Shown here piece by piece: positions 35,303 through 44,983 of a DNA stretch of 64,000 nt. Under the pieces are notes generated by a model. The model searched no databases. It saw nothing but the letters and a program-made list of their open reading frames with translations, and was not told the origin of the DNA. The translations under genes were made by a program, and so were the position numbers. This DNA is from Bacteroidetes bacterium 47-18. Its GTDB lineage: Bacteria > Bacteroidota > Bacteroidia > Chitinophagales > Chitinophagaceae. Numbering within the stretch: position 1 is the first letter of the stretch; each line of letters opens with the position of its first letter. The DNA is taken from assembly GCA_001897155.1 (NCBI GenBank), contig MKSF01000033.1:211978-275977 (forward strand), read 5' to 3'.

Positions 35303-36004
35303 TTATATCTTTTCCTTATTAAAGAAACGCATCATCAGCAGCAGGAGCAGCTCCCTGTCCATCTTTTCAAAGGGATGCACGGTATCAGGAAGTACCGCCA
35401 GTCCCGCGTTCCTTATTTTGCCCGCAGCACGGTACGTTTCCGCTACCGTTACCATATTATCCCTGTCTCCCACCATCAACTGTACCCTGGTCTGTATGGT
35501 CTGCAGCACTTCGTCCGTCAGCTCCGGGTGCGCTCCCAGGTGCTCCAGCATGCCGCTGACGGCAGTCATCAGCCCTTTCCATTGCGCCGGTCCGTGCGTA
35601 TCAGCCAGCGCGGCGACAAACCGGGGCACTTTCTGTGCCACCACATCCGGCTGCAGCATAGCCACCTCCTTAGCAGCCACATCCGGCGACCATTCCAGCT
35701 TGGTAGCCAGCGTCAGCACCGACTTTACCTGATCAGGATATTGCGCAGCGTATGCCAGGGCGACATAGCCGCCCATACTGTACCCGAAAAGGTGTACCTT
35801 TTGCAAGCGGTTCGCTTCGCAATAAGCCCGCAACTGTTCTGTATAAATGCCTATCGTCAGCGGGGAAGACGGGAAAGCCGTCTGGGCGTGCCCCGCGAAT
35901 GCAGGCGTATGCACATTGAAAAAACTGGATAGCTGGCCTACATACCAATCAAAATACCCGGGATGCCCCAGCGCGCCATGCAGCAGGATCAGATCGTCCA
36001 TCAT
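35303..36004 (-). CDS. Alpha/beta-fold hydrolase
   Basis: The 233-residue cytoplasmic protein has the fold's landmarks. These are the oxyanion-hole LLHGALGHPGYFDWY, the nucleophile elbow GYSMGG (Ser76), an acid in VGDRDNMV, and the catalytic-type His in PDTVHPFEKMD near the C terminus. The overall plan resembles MenH/BioH-like hydrolases, but no substrate can be assigned. It is probably monocistronic; dnaG lies upstream on the same strand, about 180 bases away. A second Met (residue 2) could also start translation. Confidence 0.82.
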   Translation of the reverse strand: MMDDLILLHGALGHPGYFDWYVGQLSSFFNVHTPAFAGHAQTAFPSSPLTIGIYTEQLRAYCEANRLQKVHLFGYSMGGYVALAYAAQYPDQVKSVLTLATKLEWSPDVAAKEVAMLQPDVVAQKVPRFVAALADTHGPAQWKGLMTAVSGMLEHLGAHPELTDEVLQTIQTRVQLMVGDRDNMVTVAETYRAAGKIRNAGLAVLPDTVHPFEKMDRELLLLLMMRFFNKEKI

Positions 36005-36107
36005 ACTATCAGGTTAAAAAGTTCAGGTTATAAAGTTAGGAACAACCTTCCTATATTTCCAGGTAGCGGGAAAAGAAAAGCAGCCGGTCAGTTTCAATGG
36101 ATATTGA

Positions 36108-36180
36108 GAAAGGTACCTTACAGCAAAAGCGGTCTCTGACCCGCAGAACAGGCGCTGCTCCGGCCGGAATGACCCGATGA
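36108..36180. repeat. Short partial copy of the dispersed repeat
   Basis: The segment carries CTGCTCCGGCCGGAATGACCCGATGA (about 36154-36179), sharing the CGGAATGACC core of the longer intergenic repeats. It abuts the dnaG stop codon. Confidence 0.4.
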
Positions 36181-38145
36181 TTATTTAAGGATAACAAATC
36201 TCTGTAGCTCTTTTTCCTGCTCTTTGAGCTTCTGGTGGACCAGCATATGGTGCAACAGCTTTTCAGCGTCTTTTTCAAGCTTCATATTCTCTAAGTTCTT
36301 ATCAATGTTCAGCCGCACCAACCGCAATTCAAAATACGTAAAAATACTGTCAAGGTCACTCTCATAGACAGCCTCGCCGTAGGGTACCTCTATTTTCACC
36401 ACTTCCCGCCACCCCTTGCTCGGGGTGAATTCATCATTGAGGAGGGCAGCAACCTTTTCCCGGACCGCTTTTTGCTCATGGCTGACAAAGTATGCCATAG
36501 GCGGCATAGTGCCCTGCTCCCGGTAAATAGTATAGGCCATCAGCAGGATCTGCTGCGCCAGCGGATGCTCTATAAGCTCGAAATCAATGGTCTCGAAGAT
36601 CATCTGCGCCACACTCCCCGAATCCTTATAGGGCCGGTCCCCGTACTCTATCAGGTTCCGCAACAAAGCCCATTCCAGGGGATGTTCCGTAGCCGGGGCA
36701 ACAGCAGGCGTTCCCGGCATCCCGGAAATATCCGCGCCGTACATCTGGGCTTCCAGCATGGCCAGCTCATCCGGCGCAGGCCCGGCAGGAGCAGGCGTAT
36801 CCCGGAGCGGCTGCCGCTGCGCCTGCCTGACGTGATCCCTGATATACTTATTCACCAGGTTGATAAGGCCCTGCTCTTCCACACCCAGCTTCTGCGCCGA
36901 CTCCTGGATATAATAGGACCGGAGGGCAAAATCCTCCAGCTTGTCTATTCTTGAAATGGTCTCGGCAATCTCATTGACCAGTTGCGATTTTTTCACCGGG
37001 TCATTGCCCACCTCCTTCATGCCTACCTCCAGCCGAAAGCTGATGATATCCTGCTTATTCTCCAGCAGGTAGGCCCTGAACTGCTTCTCCCCGATACGCT
37101 GTATATAGCTGTCCGGGTCTTCGCCTTCCGGCAGCAGTACCAGCTTGACGTTAAAGCTTTCCGCCAGCGCCTTATCCAGTCCCCGTAAGGCCGCCTTGAT
37201 ACCGGCCGCATCACCGTCATAAATAATGGTAAGGTTGCGGGTAAGATTGCTGATCAGCTTTAGCTGGCCTTCCGTCAGCGAGGTACCGCTGGATGCCACT
37301 ACGTTCATCACACCTGCCTGGTGCAGTGAAATGACATCCGTATAGCCCTCTACCAGGAGGCATTCGTCCTCTTTATTGATATGCTGCCGGGACTGGTATA
37401 AGCCGTACAGCACCTTATTCTTGATATAGATCTCGTTCTCCTGGGTATTGACATACTTAGGCTGCTTACCGTCCGTTTTCAGCACACGGGCGCCGAAGCC
37501 CAGCACCTTCCCCGTAGGAGAGAAAATAGGGAAGATCACCCTGCCACGGTAATTATCATAGGCCTGGCCGTTCTCCCGCACCCGGATCAGCCCGGCCTTG
37601 GCCAGCAAATCCTGTGTAAAGCCCTGGGAACGCGCATGAGAGAAAAACCGGTCCCACTGCTCATGGCTGTAGCCTAAGCGGAACTGCCTGATGGTCTGGT
37701 CTGAAAATCCCCGCTCCTTAAAATAGGACAAGCCTATCAGGCGGCCTTCCTCCTCATTCCACAGGACGGATTCAAAATAGCCAGCCGCGAATTCATTGAC
37801 GATCCTCAGGCTTTCCTCTACCTGCTGCTGCTGCTTATAATCTTCGGAGGTTTCCGTTTCTTCCAGCTCAATCTGGTAATAATTAGCCAGCCACCGGATC
37901 GTTTCGTAAAAGGTGAACTTTTCGTATTCTTCCACGAAAGAGACCACATCGCCGCCTTTTCCGCACCCGAAGCATTTAAAGATACCCTTGGAAGGATTCA
38001 CATTGAAGGACGGCGTTTTCTCATTGTGGAACGGGCAATTACCGATATAATTGACCCCTCTTTTCTTAAGGCGCACAAACTGCCCTACCACCTCTACGAT
38101 ATCGGCTCTCTGTATGACTTGCTGTATGGATGCTGGTGCTATCAT
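36181..38145 (-). CDS. dnaG: DNA primase
   Basis: DnaG makes RNA primers at the replication fork. The 654-residue protein has the CHC2 zinc motif (Cys37, His40, Cys58, Cys61 in NCPFHNEKTPSFNVNPSKGIFKCFGCGKGGD). The RNA polymerase core contains FGARVL, and the TOPRIM signature includes LLVEGYTDVISLHQAGVMNVVASSGTSLT and YDGDAAGIKAALRGLD. A C-terminal helicase-interaction region completes it. The start MIAPASIQQVIQRADIVEVV is the canonical N terminus. The -7 box ends only 7 bases before the ATG, so the transcript would be nearly leaderless. Confidence 0.96.
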   Translation of the reverse strand: MIAPASIQQVIQRADIVEVVGQFVRLKKRGVNYIGNCPFHNEKTPSFNVNPSKGIFKCFGCGKGGDVVSFVEEYEKFTFYETIRWLANYYQIELEETETSEDYKQQQQVEESLRIVNEFAAGYFESVLWNEEEGRLIGLSYFKERGFSDQTIRQFRLGYSHEQWDRFFSHARSQGFTQDLLAKAGLIRVRENGQAYDNYRGRVIFPIFSPTGKVLGFGARVLKTDGKQPKYVNTQENEIYIKNKVLYGLYQSRQHINKEDECLLVEGYTDVISLHQAGVMNVVASSGTSLTEGQLKLISNLTRNLTIIYDGDAAGIKAALRGLDKALAESFNVKLVLLPEGEDPDSYIQRIGEKQFRAYLLENKQDIISFRLEVGMKEVGNDPVKKSQLVNEIAETISRIDKLEDFALRSYYIQESAQKLGVEEQGLINLVNKYIRDHVRQAQRQPLRDTPAPAGPAPDELAMLEAQMYGADISGMPGTPAVAPATEHPLEWALLRNLIEYGDRPYKDSGSVAQMIFETIDFELIEHPLAQQILLMAYTIYREQGTMPPMAYFVSHEQKAVREKVAALLNDEFTPSKGWREVVKIEVPYGEAVYESDLDSIFTYFELRLVRLNIDKNLENMKLEKDAEKLLHHMLVHQKLKEQEKELQRFVILK

Positions 38146-38152
38146 GGAAGCA

Positions 38153-38160
38153 CAAATTTA
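38153..38160 (-). promoter_or_regulatory. dnaG promoter giving a very short leader
   Basis: TAAATTTG on the minus strand (38153-38160) is an exact -7 box. A TTG lies 14 bases further upstream (38175-38177). The distance to the dnaG ATG (38145) is 7 bases, which places the transcription start at or beside the start codon. Confidence 0.45.
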
Positions 38161-38408
38161 GCTAATTATTATGTCAAATCAGCCCGTGCCCGCTGTTACA
38201 GGATGTTAAAAAAAGAAACCCCTCTTCCTGAAAAGGCATCTTCCGGGGATTAGTGCCTTTATTTGTATATCCATACCTGCAGCCATCCGTTCCGGTTGTC
38301 TTCGGTGATCGTTCCACCCTGCCGGAGCAGGCCCCCGGGACAACGGTTTTCTTATTTATTACACCAAAATCATTTAATATTGTTGTTCCATTTATAAATC
38401 AGATAAAC

Positions 38409-39884
38409 ATGAATATTTCAGACCATTTAAGCATAGACCACATCGGGGAATTATTGAACCGGACCATCACCCTCACCCCGGGGGAAATAAAGGCCATAGA
38501 GCGAAATTTTGAATTCCTGCAGCAGAAGGTCAGCAAAGGCACTACCTATTACGGCATCAATACCGGCTTCGGCTCCTTATGCAATATCATTATCCCGGAA
38601 AAGGATATCCAGCAGCTGCAGGAAAACCTGGTCTGCTCTCATGCCTGCGGGATGGGCGATACCGTAGATGACGAGCTGGTAAAGCTCATGCTGCTGCTCA
38701 AGATCAAGAACCTGTCCAAAGGATACAGCGGCACCCATACGGATACCGTGCAGGGACTGGTGCATCTTTATAATAACAACATCCTCCCGGTAGTATATGA
38801 GCAGGGCTCCCTGGGCGCGTCGGGCGACCTGGCGCCGCTGGCCCACCTTGTCTTACCGCTTATCGCCAAAGGCCGTGTCAAAATAAACGGCCAAGTGCAG
38901 GATACGGCCAGCCTGCCTCCGGGCACCATACCTTCCGTAAGGCTGCATGCCAAGGAAGGCCTGGCCCTCCTCAACGGCACGCAATTCATGAGCAGCTATG
39001 CTACATGGTCGCTTATACAGGCCAAAAGATTATTGAAATGGGCAGACATCATCACCGCGCTGAGCGTGGAAGCCTTTGACGCCAAAGCAGAACCCTACCA
39101 CCCTGCCTTACATGCCATCCGTCCCCACGCAGGACAGATACAGACGGCGGCCAACCTCCGCGCGCTCCTGTCAGGCAGCCTGCTGCAGGAGCAGCCTAAA
39201 GAGCAGGTGCAGGACCCTTACTCTTTCCGTTGCGTTCCGCAGGTGCACGGGGCGACGAAAGACGCCGTTGCGCACATAGAAAAAGTAGTGGAAATAGAGA
39301 TCAATGCCGTTACCGACAATCCCACCGTATTCGAGGAAGAGGACGTTATCCTGAGCGGCGGGAACTTCCACGGGCAGCCGCTGGCCATCAATCTTGACTA
39401 CCTGGCCATTGCCATGGCGGAGCTGGCCAATATTTCCGAGCGGCGCACCTATCTCCTGATAGGCGGCACCAGGAACCTGCCGGCCTTCCTGGTCAGCCAG
39501 CCGGGACTGAACAGCGGGTTTATGATCGCCCAGTACACCGCAGCCTCTATTGTCAGCCAGAACAAGCAGCTCTGCACGCCGGCCTCCGTAGATAGCATTG
39601 TCAGCAGCAACGGCCAGGAAGACCATGTGAGCATGGGCGCCAACGCCGCCACCAAGCTGAAAAAAGTGATCGAGAACGTGCAGAAAGTGCTGGCCATAGA
39701 GCTGCTGACCGCCGCTCAGGGGCTGGATTTCAGGAAAAAGGCACAAACGGCTCCCGTCCTGCTGCAATTACACGAAGATTTCAGGAAAGTGGTTTCCTTC
39801 AATGAAAGCGACCGGGTGCTGCACGATGATATGAGCAAGGCTTATGACTTTTTAAATAGCAATCCCTCAAAATATTTAAAATAA
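38409..39884 (+). CDS. hutH: Histidine ammonia-lyase
   Basis: HutH converts L-histidine to urocanate and ammonia using an MIO cofactor made autocatalytically from Ala-Ser-Gly. The 491-residue product contains GSLGASGDLAPLAH, with the MIO triad at Ala137-Ser138-Gly139. It also has YYGINTGFGSL near the N terminus (with the catalytic Tyr) and VTDNPTVF, followed by SGGNFHGQPLAI. Length fits the family. The open frame extends upstream to 38253, but the extension shows no homology. The ATG at 38409 (MNISDHLSIDH) is the natural start. No other hut gene is adjacent. Confidence 0.92.
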   Translation: MNISDHLSIDHIGELLNRTITLTPGEIKAIERNFEFLQQKVSKGTTYYGINTGFGSLCNIIIPEKDIQQLQENLVCSHACGMGDTVDDELVKLMLLLKIKNLSKGYSGTHTDTVQGLVHLYNNNILPVVYEQGSLGASGDLAPLAHLVLPLIAKGRVKINGQVQDTASLPPGTIPSVRLHAKEGLALLNGTQFMSSYATWSLIQAKRLLKWADIITALSVEAFDAKAEPYHPALHAIRPHAGQIQTAANLRALLSGSLLQEQPKEQVQDPYSFRCVPQVHGATKDAVAHIEKVVEIEINAVTDNPTVFEEEDVILSGGNFHGQPLAINLDYLAIAMAELANISERRTYLLIGGTRNLPAFLVSQPGLNSGFMIAQYTAASIVSQNKQLCTPASVDSIVSSNGQEDHVSMGANAATKLKKVIENVQKVLAIELLTAAQGLDFRKKAQTAPVLLQLHEDFRKVVSFNESDRVLHDDMSKAYDFLNSNPSKYLK

Positions 39885-39902
39885 TGGGATAATTCCTATT
39901 AT
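39881..39902 (+). terminator. Weak hairpin overlapping the hutH stop codon
   Basis: The arms are ATAATGGGA (39881-39889) and TTCCTATTAT (39893-39902); nine pairs include one G-T. It is AT-rich and has only a weak T-run after it, so termination is uncertain. Confidence 0.35.
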
Positions 39903-39988
39903 AATATATAAAATTTGATTAAATTCAAGGGTTCATTTTAAAAACTACTGTATAAGACTTACTCATCAATGCACTAAATCGTACTATT

Positions 39989-41602
39989 ATGGAAGCTAAC
40001 AACAACGAAGTGGTTACCGTATCTGACTTATGGAATCAGGCAGTCATCCAGGAAAAGCACCTGTACCGGCTGAATGACAATGACGAACTGATTTTCACCA
40101 CAGGCAACGGCCCGGATGTTACCATCTGCAGGCTGTCAGCAGATACTTTTCATACGACCATAGAAACGTTACAGCAAAAATTCCGGGAAATAAAAGATAA
40201 TATCAGCAGCCTGCAGGATGAGTGGGACCATACGGAAGATAAAACAAGATTATACGGCAAGCTGGACAAAACAAGAGACTACCTCCTGAGAGCTAAAGTA
40301 ATAGGAAATATAGGGGAGCTGCTGAAGGAGGTGGATACCAGGATCAGCCTTATACAGCAGTTGTTCCAGGAGCATTATAACATAAGGATCGCATTGGTGG
40401 AGAAAGCGGAGTCGCTGAAAGACCATGAGGATTTCAGGGCGGCCAACCAGGAATTCAAGGACCTCCTGGAAGCCTGGAAGCAGGCCCCGGCTATCGAAAA
40501 GCATAAGCTGGACCAGCTATGGCAGCGTATCGAAAATGCGCGGACCCACTTTTTCACCCGTAAACGGCAGCACCAGGAAGATATGGAAAAGCAGCTCCTG
40601 GAAAACCTGGACCTGAAGCTGGAGCTGGTGGAAAAAGCGGAATCCCTGAGCAACAGCACACAGTGGAAAGCCACCACCGAGACGTATAAAGCGCTGACGG
40701 AACAATGGAAAGGCATTGGACGGGTAGTATCCGCAGAAAAGAACGAGGAGCTGTGGAACCGCTTTATCGGAGCGCAGAACGCTTTCTTTGACCAGAAACG
40801 CCTCCATTTTGAGCAGATCAATGCCGAACAGGAAGAAAATTACAGCAAAAAGACAGCTATCGTGGAAGCCATTGAAGCCATCAATACGGACGACTGCAAC
40901 TGGCGGAATGAGACCGATAAGATAGCTGCATTATCTGAAGAATGGAAAAATACGGGCAGGGTGCCCAAAGAGCATTCCGACAGCATCTGGCAACGATTCC
41001 AGGAAGCCAAGAACCGGTTCTTTGACGCCAAGCGCAAACACTCGGAGCAGGTAAGGCTGTACCAGGAAGATAATCTCGCGAAAAAGCAAGCCCTGATCAA
41101 CAGGATCGAAAAAATAAAGCACTCCACCCAATGGCGGGAAACCACGGCAGAGATCAGCAGCCTGATGGAAGAATGGAAAACAATAGGCACCGTTCCGTCA
41201 AAGGAGCTCAGCAATGAATTATGGGAACAATTTATCGGCGCCCGGAATTTTTTCCTGGGCAGGAAGGATGCCGACAGGGAAAACCGCAAAAAGCAGTTCT
41301 ATGACAGGATCGACAACAGGATAGAGCAAACCCGCGACTTCCTCGCCAAGCTGCAGTCAGAGCTGGAAGATGACAAGGCAAAGATCGCAGAATTCACGGA
41401 AAGCCTCAGCCAGTTGAATACTGCCAACCAGAAGGATGCCGAGCTTCAGAAGCACCTGGAGCACCTGATAGCCAGCCTGGAAAGCAAATATCCCCAAAGG
41501 GTGCAGAAGATACAGGATGTGGAGCAGCAACTGGAAGAGCTCCTCACCAAAAAAGCAGCGCTGATCAGGGAGCAGCAATCAGAGAACACTGCAGAAGGAT
41601 AA
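39989..41602 (+). CDS. DUF349 domain-containing protein
   Basis: The 537-residue protein is almost entirely helical and charged. It contains at least four tandem copies of the DUF349 unit, each with a W-K (for example ALTEQWKGIGRVVSAEKNEELWNRFIGAQNAFFDQKR, AALSEEWKNTGRVPKEHSDSIWQRFQEAKNRFFDAKR, SLMEEWKTIGTVPSKELSNELWEQFIGARNFFLGRK). A C-terminal coiled coil follows (about residues 430-530). The spacing of units is about 75 residues. The family has no established biochemical role; it is common in Bacteroidota, usually as a single-copy cytoplasmic protein. It is monocistronic, with a strong terminator. Confidence 0.9.
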   Translation: MEANNNEVVTVSDLWNQAVIQEKHLYRLNDNDELIFTTGNGPDVTICRLSADTFHTTIETLQQKFREIKDNISSLQDEWDHTEDKTRLYGKLDKTRDYLLRAKVIGNIGELLKEVDTRISLIQQLFQEHYNIRIALVEKAESLKDHEDFRAANQEFKDLLEAWKQAPAIEKHKLDQLWQRIENARTHFFTRKRQHQEDMEKQLLENLDLKLELVEKAESLSNSTQWKATTETYKALTEQWKGIGRVVSAEKNEELWNRFIGAQNAFFDQKRLHFEQINAEQEENYSKKTAIVEAIEAINTDDCNWRNETDKIAALSEEWKNTGRVPKEHSDSIWQRFQEAKNRFFDAKRKHSEQVRLYQEDNLAKKQALINRIEKIKHSTQWRETTAEISSLMEEWKTIGTVPSKELSNELWEQFIGARNFFLGRKDADRENRKKQFYDRIDNRIEQTRDFLAKLQSELEDDKAKIAEFTESLSQLNTANQKDAELQKHLEHLIASLESKYPQRVQKIQDVEQQLEELLTKKAALIREQQSENTAEG

Positions 41603-41643
41603 GCTATACTGCTGAAAAATAAAATGTGCCTGTTTAAAAGCAA

Positions 41644-41688
41644 ACAACCCTGTCATATGGAGCGAAATCGCAATATTGACAGGGTTGT
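41644..41688 (+). terminator. Terminator of the DUF349 gene
   Basis: The stem is ACAACCCTGTCA (41644-41655) / TGACAGGGTTGT (41677-41688). The loop contains a secondary GCGA/TCGC mini-hairpin, and a T-rich stretch follows. Confidence 0.85.
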
Positions 41689-41707
41689 TGCTTTATTTAT
41701 TATCATA

Positions 41708-41745
41708 TTTCGACAGGCTCAATGTGACACGACAGGCTTAATGCG
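41708..41745. repeat. TTCGACAGGCTCA-type short intergenic repeat
   Basis: A 31-base stretch (41708-41738) reading TTTCGACAGGCTCAATGTGA and on to GACAGGCT is identical to 46416-46446. The same motif, as TTCGACAGGCTCAGGGTGAC, is arrayed at 63530-64000. It sits immediately downstream of a terminator, as does the copy at 46416. Confidence 0.7.
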
Positions 41746-41888
41746 ACTATAAAAGCAACTTTTTAGACAGCACTATTGGAGGCGCTTATTCGGGAAGCAG
41801 ATGCTCCCGCCGTTTCCGCTTTCGGAAATTGCCGTCAATTGTCTATTTTTACAAAAATTCAACTGCGGCGACCAGCTATTCAATAACG

Positions 41889-42692
41889 ATGACACTCCGT
41901 ACTTTACTTACTTCCCTGCTACTATGGCTTTCCTGCTACAGCTATGCCCAACAGGCCGGAGATACCGCCCGGGAGAACATACCGGTGTATTACATTGACG
42001 GAACACCAGCGGATGGTATGACCGGGGTAACAGAACACTATAATGAAGACAGCGAGGATTACAGTTATGAGATCCTGCTCTACCCGGATTCCGCTGCGGT
42101 ATCAGTACCGGTTACCATAGACCAGAAGAGCTGGAACGCGCTCACGGACGATGCGGCATTCCATTATATCCGGCAGGAAACAGCACGGGATGAGGCCCCG
42201 GCAGAAGTACCGGGAACAGGCGCCTGGGACGCGCTGATGTCATTCCTGGACAGGGAAGGCCGCTGGATCATATGGATCCTCGCAGGAGGCATCATCATTT
42301 TTGTTCTGTATAAGATACTGTCCCACCTCAACCTGGGACGGAAAGACATCCTGAGACCTGCGGCAGCCGCGGATCCTGTCACAGCGCAGCCCGGTGAAGA
42401 CATTGAAACGCTGCTGGCCCGAAGCCTTGCCGAGCGCCGCATCACCGACGCGGTCAGCTATATGTACCAGCATATCATTCTTTTAATGCAGCAACGCAAT
42501 ATTATAAAGATACGGCAGGAAACCACCAATTCGGAAATACTCAGGATGACCCGTTCCTTACCGTACCATAACGATCTCAGGAAACTGATCAACCGGTTTG
42601 AATATGTATATTTCGGCGAATACCCGGTTTCGGATGAGCAATTCGACCATTATCGCCATACATACCAGACACTCAAACAACAATTATCATAG
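41889..42692 (+). CDS. DUF4129 domain-containing membrane protein
   Basis: The 267-residue protein has a signal peptide (MTLRTLLTSLLLWLSCYSYAQ), an extracytoplasmic acidic domain, one membrane helix (about residues 142-162, WIIWILAGGIIIFVLYKIL) and a cytoplasmic C-terminal domain. The latter, ending RQETTNSEILRMTRSLPYHNDLRKLINRFEYVYFGEYPVSDEQFDHYRHTYQTLKQQ, matches DUF4129. Family members often accompany MoxR/DUF58-type genes, but none are here. The ATG at 41889 is preferred over 41829 because it gives a proper signal peptide. The helicase gene starts 22 bases downstream. Confidence 0.75.
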   Translation: MTLRTLLTSLLLWLSCYSYAQQAGDTARENIPVYYIDGTPADGMTGVTEHYNEDSEDYSYEILLYPDSAAVSVPVTIDQKSWNALTDDAAFHYIRQETARDEAPAEVPGTGAWDALMSFLDREGRWIIWILAGGIIIFVLYKILSHLNLGRKDILRPAAAADPVTAQPGEDIETLLARSLAERRITDAVSYMYQHIILLMQQRNIIKIRQETTNSEILRMTRSLPYHNDLRKLINRFEYVYFGEYPVSDEQFDHYRHTYQTLKQQLS

Positions 42693-42714
42693 GCAGACAC
42701 CAGGAAATGAGCGC

Positions 42715-44934
42715 ATGGAGCATATAGAAGTAGCCAGAAAATTCATACAATACACACAACAGCACATCTTCCTGACCGGCAAGGCCGGTACGGGAAAGAC
42801 CACCTTTTTGCAGCAACTGAAAGCCAGCGAGCCTAAAAAAATGATCGTGCTGGCCCCCACAGGCGTGGCAGCCATTAACGCGGGAGGTGTAACGATCCAT
42901 TCTTTTTTCCAGCTCCATTTCGGGCTGTTCATCCCCCATTATCATACCCAGTGGGGAGAGCAGGGCACCGCGGTCATCAATACGCAGCAGTTGCTGAACC
43001 GGCTCAAATTCAACAGCAACAAAAGAAAGATCATCAACGAGCTGGAGCTGATCGTCATAGATGAGATATCCATGGTGAGGGCGGATGTGATCGATGCCAT
43101 AGATACCATCCTCCAGCACATCCGCAAAAAGCCGGGTGTGCCGTTCGGAGGCATACAGATGCTTTTCATCGGCGACCTGTACCAGTTGCCGCCCGTGCTG
43201 CGGGAGGATGAGAGACGCATCATGGCAGAGCACTACCGGAGCTGCTACTTTTTCGACGCTATGGCATTCCGGAATGAGCAGCCGCTGTGCATCGCCCTGC
43301 AGCATATCTACCGGCAGAACGATGAAGCCTTTATCCACCTGCTGAACAATATCCGTAACGGCACCTGCACCGATGCCGACCTGGCCATGCTGGAAGCCCG
43401 TTACGACCCGGTGTACACACCCTACCCGGAAGAAAAGATCATTACGCTGACCACGCATAATGCCATCGCGGATGACATCAACTCGGGGGAATTATCCAGG
43501 ATACCCTATCCCGGTCATACCCTGGAGGCCAGGATCGAGGGAGAATTCCCGGAACAGCTCTACCCTATTGATACCAGCCTGCAGTTCAAGGTCAGCGCGC
43601 AGGTCATGTTCATCAAGAACGACAAGGGTGAGAACAGGCGGTATTTCAACGGCAAGCTGGCCACCATTGAAGCCATAGATACCGAGCACAACCAGATAGT
43701 CGTATCGTTCGAGAACGAGAAGGACACCTTTGTGCTGGAGCCGGAGGTATGGAGCAATATACGGTACCGGTTTGACGAGGAAAAGAATACAGTGGAGGAG
43801 GAAGTTATCGGGACCTTCACGCAATTCCCGCTCAAGCTGGCCTGGGCGGTAACCATACATAAAAGCCAGGGACTGACCTTTGACAAAGCGATCATAGACG
43901 CCGGGCGGGCCTTTGCGCCGGGACAGGTATATGTGGCGCTCAGCCGTCTCCGGTCCCTGGATGGGCTGATACTGAAATCCAGGATCAGCGCCTCCGGCAT
44001 CGCTACCGATCCCCTGGTGCAGGCATACAGCCAGGAGCAGCTACCCATGGAAGAGCTGATCAAGGTGCTGAAATTCGCGCAGGCCGATTATATAGAAAAG
44101 CAGATGGCGGAAGCCTATAATTATCACAATATCCTGGAAAGCTACCAGCATATAGATAACTCGTACAATCCCCTGGTCTTCTATAACGAAGCGCAGCTTA
44201 CCGTCAAAAGGCTGGCCTTCCAGGAACAGCTGTTCGAGCTGGTACAAACGGGACTGCAATTCCAGCGCCAGGTGCAATCGCTGGTCGCCAGGGGTAAAAG
44301 CAGTTACCCGGCAGTCAGGGAACGCCTCGAAAAAGCCGCGCAATGGTTCCAGCAAAAGATCACAGGCAGCCTGCTGCCCGCATTGGAAGATTTCCACAAC
44401 GAGGCGCAGCAGCTGACCAAATCTAAAAAGTTCTTTAAGGACCTGCAGTACCTGAAGCGCGACATCCGCTACAAGATACAGCTCTCCGACCAAAGCCTGC
44501 TATACATCAACGGCTTGCTGAACGGGATGGACCCGGACACCCTGCTCCATGAGGCGCATAAGCTGTTCGATTTCGCTGAATTTGCAGCCCAGTACAGGGA
44601 TACCATACCGGCGGTACCGTCGGATAAGCTGAGCACCCACGAGATAAGCTACCAGATGTACGTTGACGGAAAGACCATAGCAGACATCGCAAGGGAAAGG
44701 AACCTGGTTCCTTCAACGGTAGAGTCCCACCTGCTGAAATACGTCGCCATAGGACAACTGAATGCAGAATTGTTTATCGGGTCCGATAAGCTCCGTACCG
44801 TCACCCGGCATATCGAACAGCAACCCGGGCTCGGCATATCGCAGCTCAGGAACGAGCTGGGAGAAGACTACAGCTATACAGAAATAAAAGCGGCGCTGGC
44901 CTACCTGCAGTTCAGAGATACATTAAAATCATAA
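42715..44934 (+). CDS. PIF1-family DNA helicase with C-terminal helix-turn-helix
   Basis: The 739-residue SF1B-type helicase has Walker A GKAGTGKTT (residues 22-30), Walker B LIVIDEISMV, FGGIQMLFIGDLYQLPPV, and a C-terminal helicase part with AWAVTIHKSQGLTFDKAIID and GQVYVALSRLRSLDGL. After a long middle region comes a helix-turn-helix segment (THEISYQMYVDGKTIADIARERNLVPSTVESHLLKYV) like those at the C terminus of some RecQ and PIF1-like proteins. The role is presumably DNA repair or replication maintenance. The ATG at 42715 is used; the open frame reaches back to 42598 inside the DUF4129 gene, but the extra residues are an out-of-frame shadow of it. Confidence 0.88.
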   Translation: MEHIEVARKFIQYTQQHIFLTGKAGTGKTTFLQQLKASEPKKMIVLAPTGVAAINAGGVTIHSFFQLHFGLFIPHYHTQWGEQGTAVINTQQLLNRLKFNSNKRKIINELELIVIDEISMVRADVIDAIDTILQHIRKKPGVPFGGIQMLFIGDLYQLPPVLREDERRIMAEHYRSCYFFDAMAFRNEQPLCIALQHIYRQNDEAFIHLLNNIRNGTCTDADLAMLEARYDPVYTPYPEEKIITLTTHNAIADDINSGELSRIPYPGHTLEARIEGEFPEQLYPIDTSLQFKVSAQVMFIKNDKGENRRYFNGKLATIEAIDTEHNQIVVSFENEKDTFVLEPEVWSNIRYRFDEEKNTVEEEVIGTFTQFPLKLAWAVTIHKSQGLTFDKAIIDAGRAFAPGQVYVALSRLRSLDGLILKSRISASGIATDPLVQAYSQEQLPMEELIKVLKFAQADYIEKQMAEAYNYHNILESYQHIDNSYNPLVFYNEAQLTVKRLAFQEQLFELVQTGLQFQRQVQSLVARGKSSYPAVRERLEKAAQWFQQKITGSLLPALEDFHNEAQQLTKSKKFFKDLQYLKRDIRYKIQLSDQSLLYINGLLNGMDPDTLLHEAHKLFDFAEFAAQYRDTIPAVPSDKLSTHEISYQMYVDGKTIADIARERNLVPSTVESHLLKYVAIGQLNAELFIGSDKLRTVTRHIEQQPGLGISQLRNELGEDYSYTEIKAALAYLQFRDTLKS

Positions 44935-44956
44935 AGCATTTCACAACGAAAACAAT

Positions 44957-44964
44957 TACTTTTG
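44957..44964 (+). promoter_or_regulatory. Possible promoter of the ABC-2 permease gene
   Basis: TACTTTTG (44957-44964) is an exact -7 box, 19 bases before the ATG at 44984. No clear -33 element. Confidence 0.4.
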
Positions 44965-44983
44965 CATACATATTATTTCAATT

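Noticed and set aside
38210..38260. Possible terminator-like hairpin (CCCC...GGGG) upstream of hutH
   Set aside because: Only four or five pairs with a long loop; not distinguishable from chance.
38253..38408. Extended N terminus of histidine ammonia-lyase
   Set aside because: The 52 added residues do not resemble the family, and the normal start lies at 38409.
42598..42714. Extended N terminus of the PIF1-type helicase
   Set aside because: The extra codons are another frame of the DUF4129 gene; the domain starts right after the ATG at 42715.
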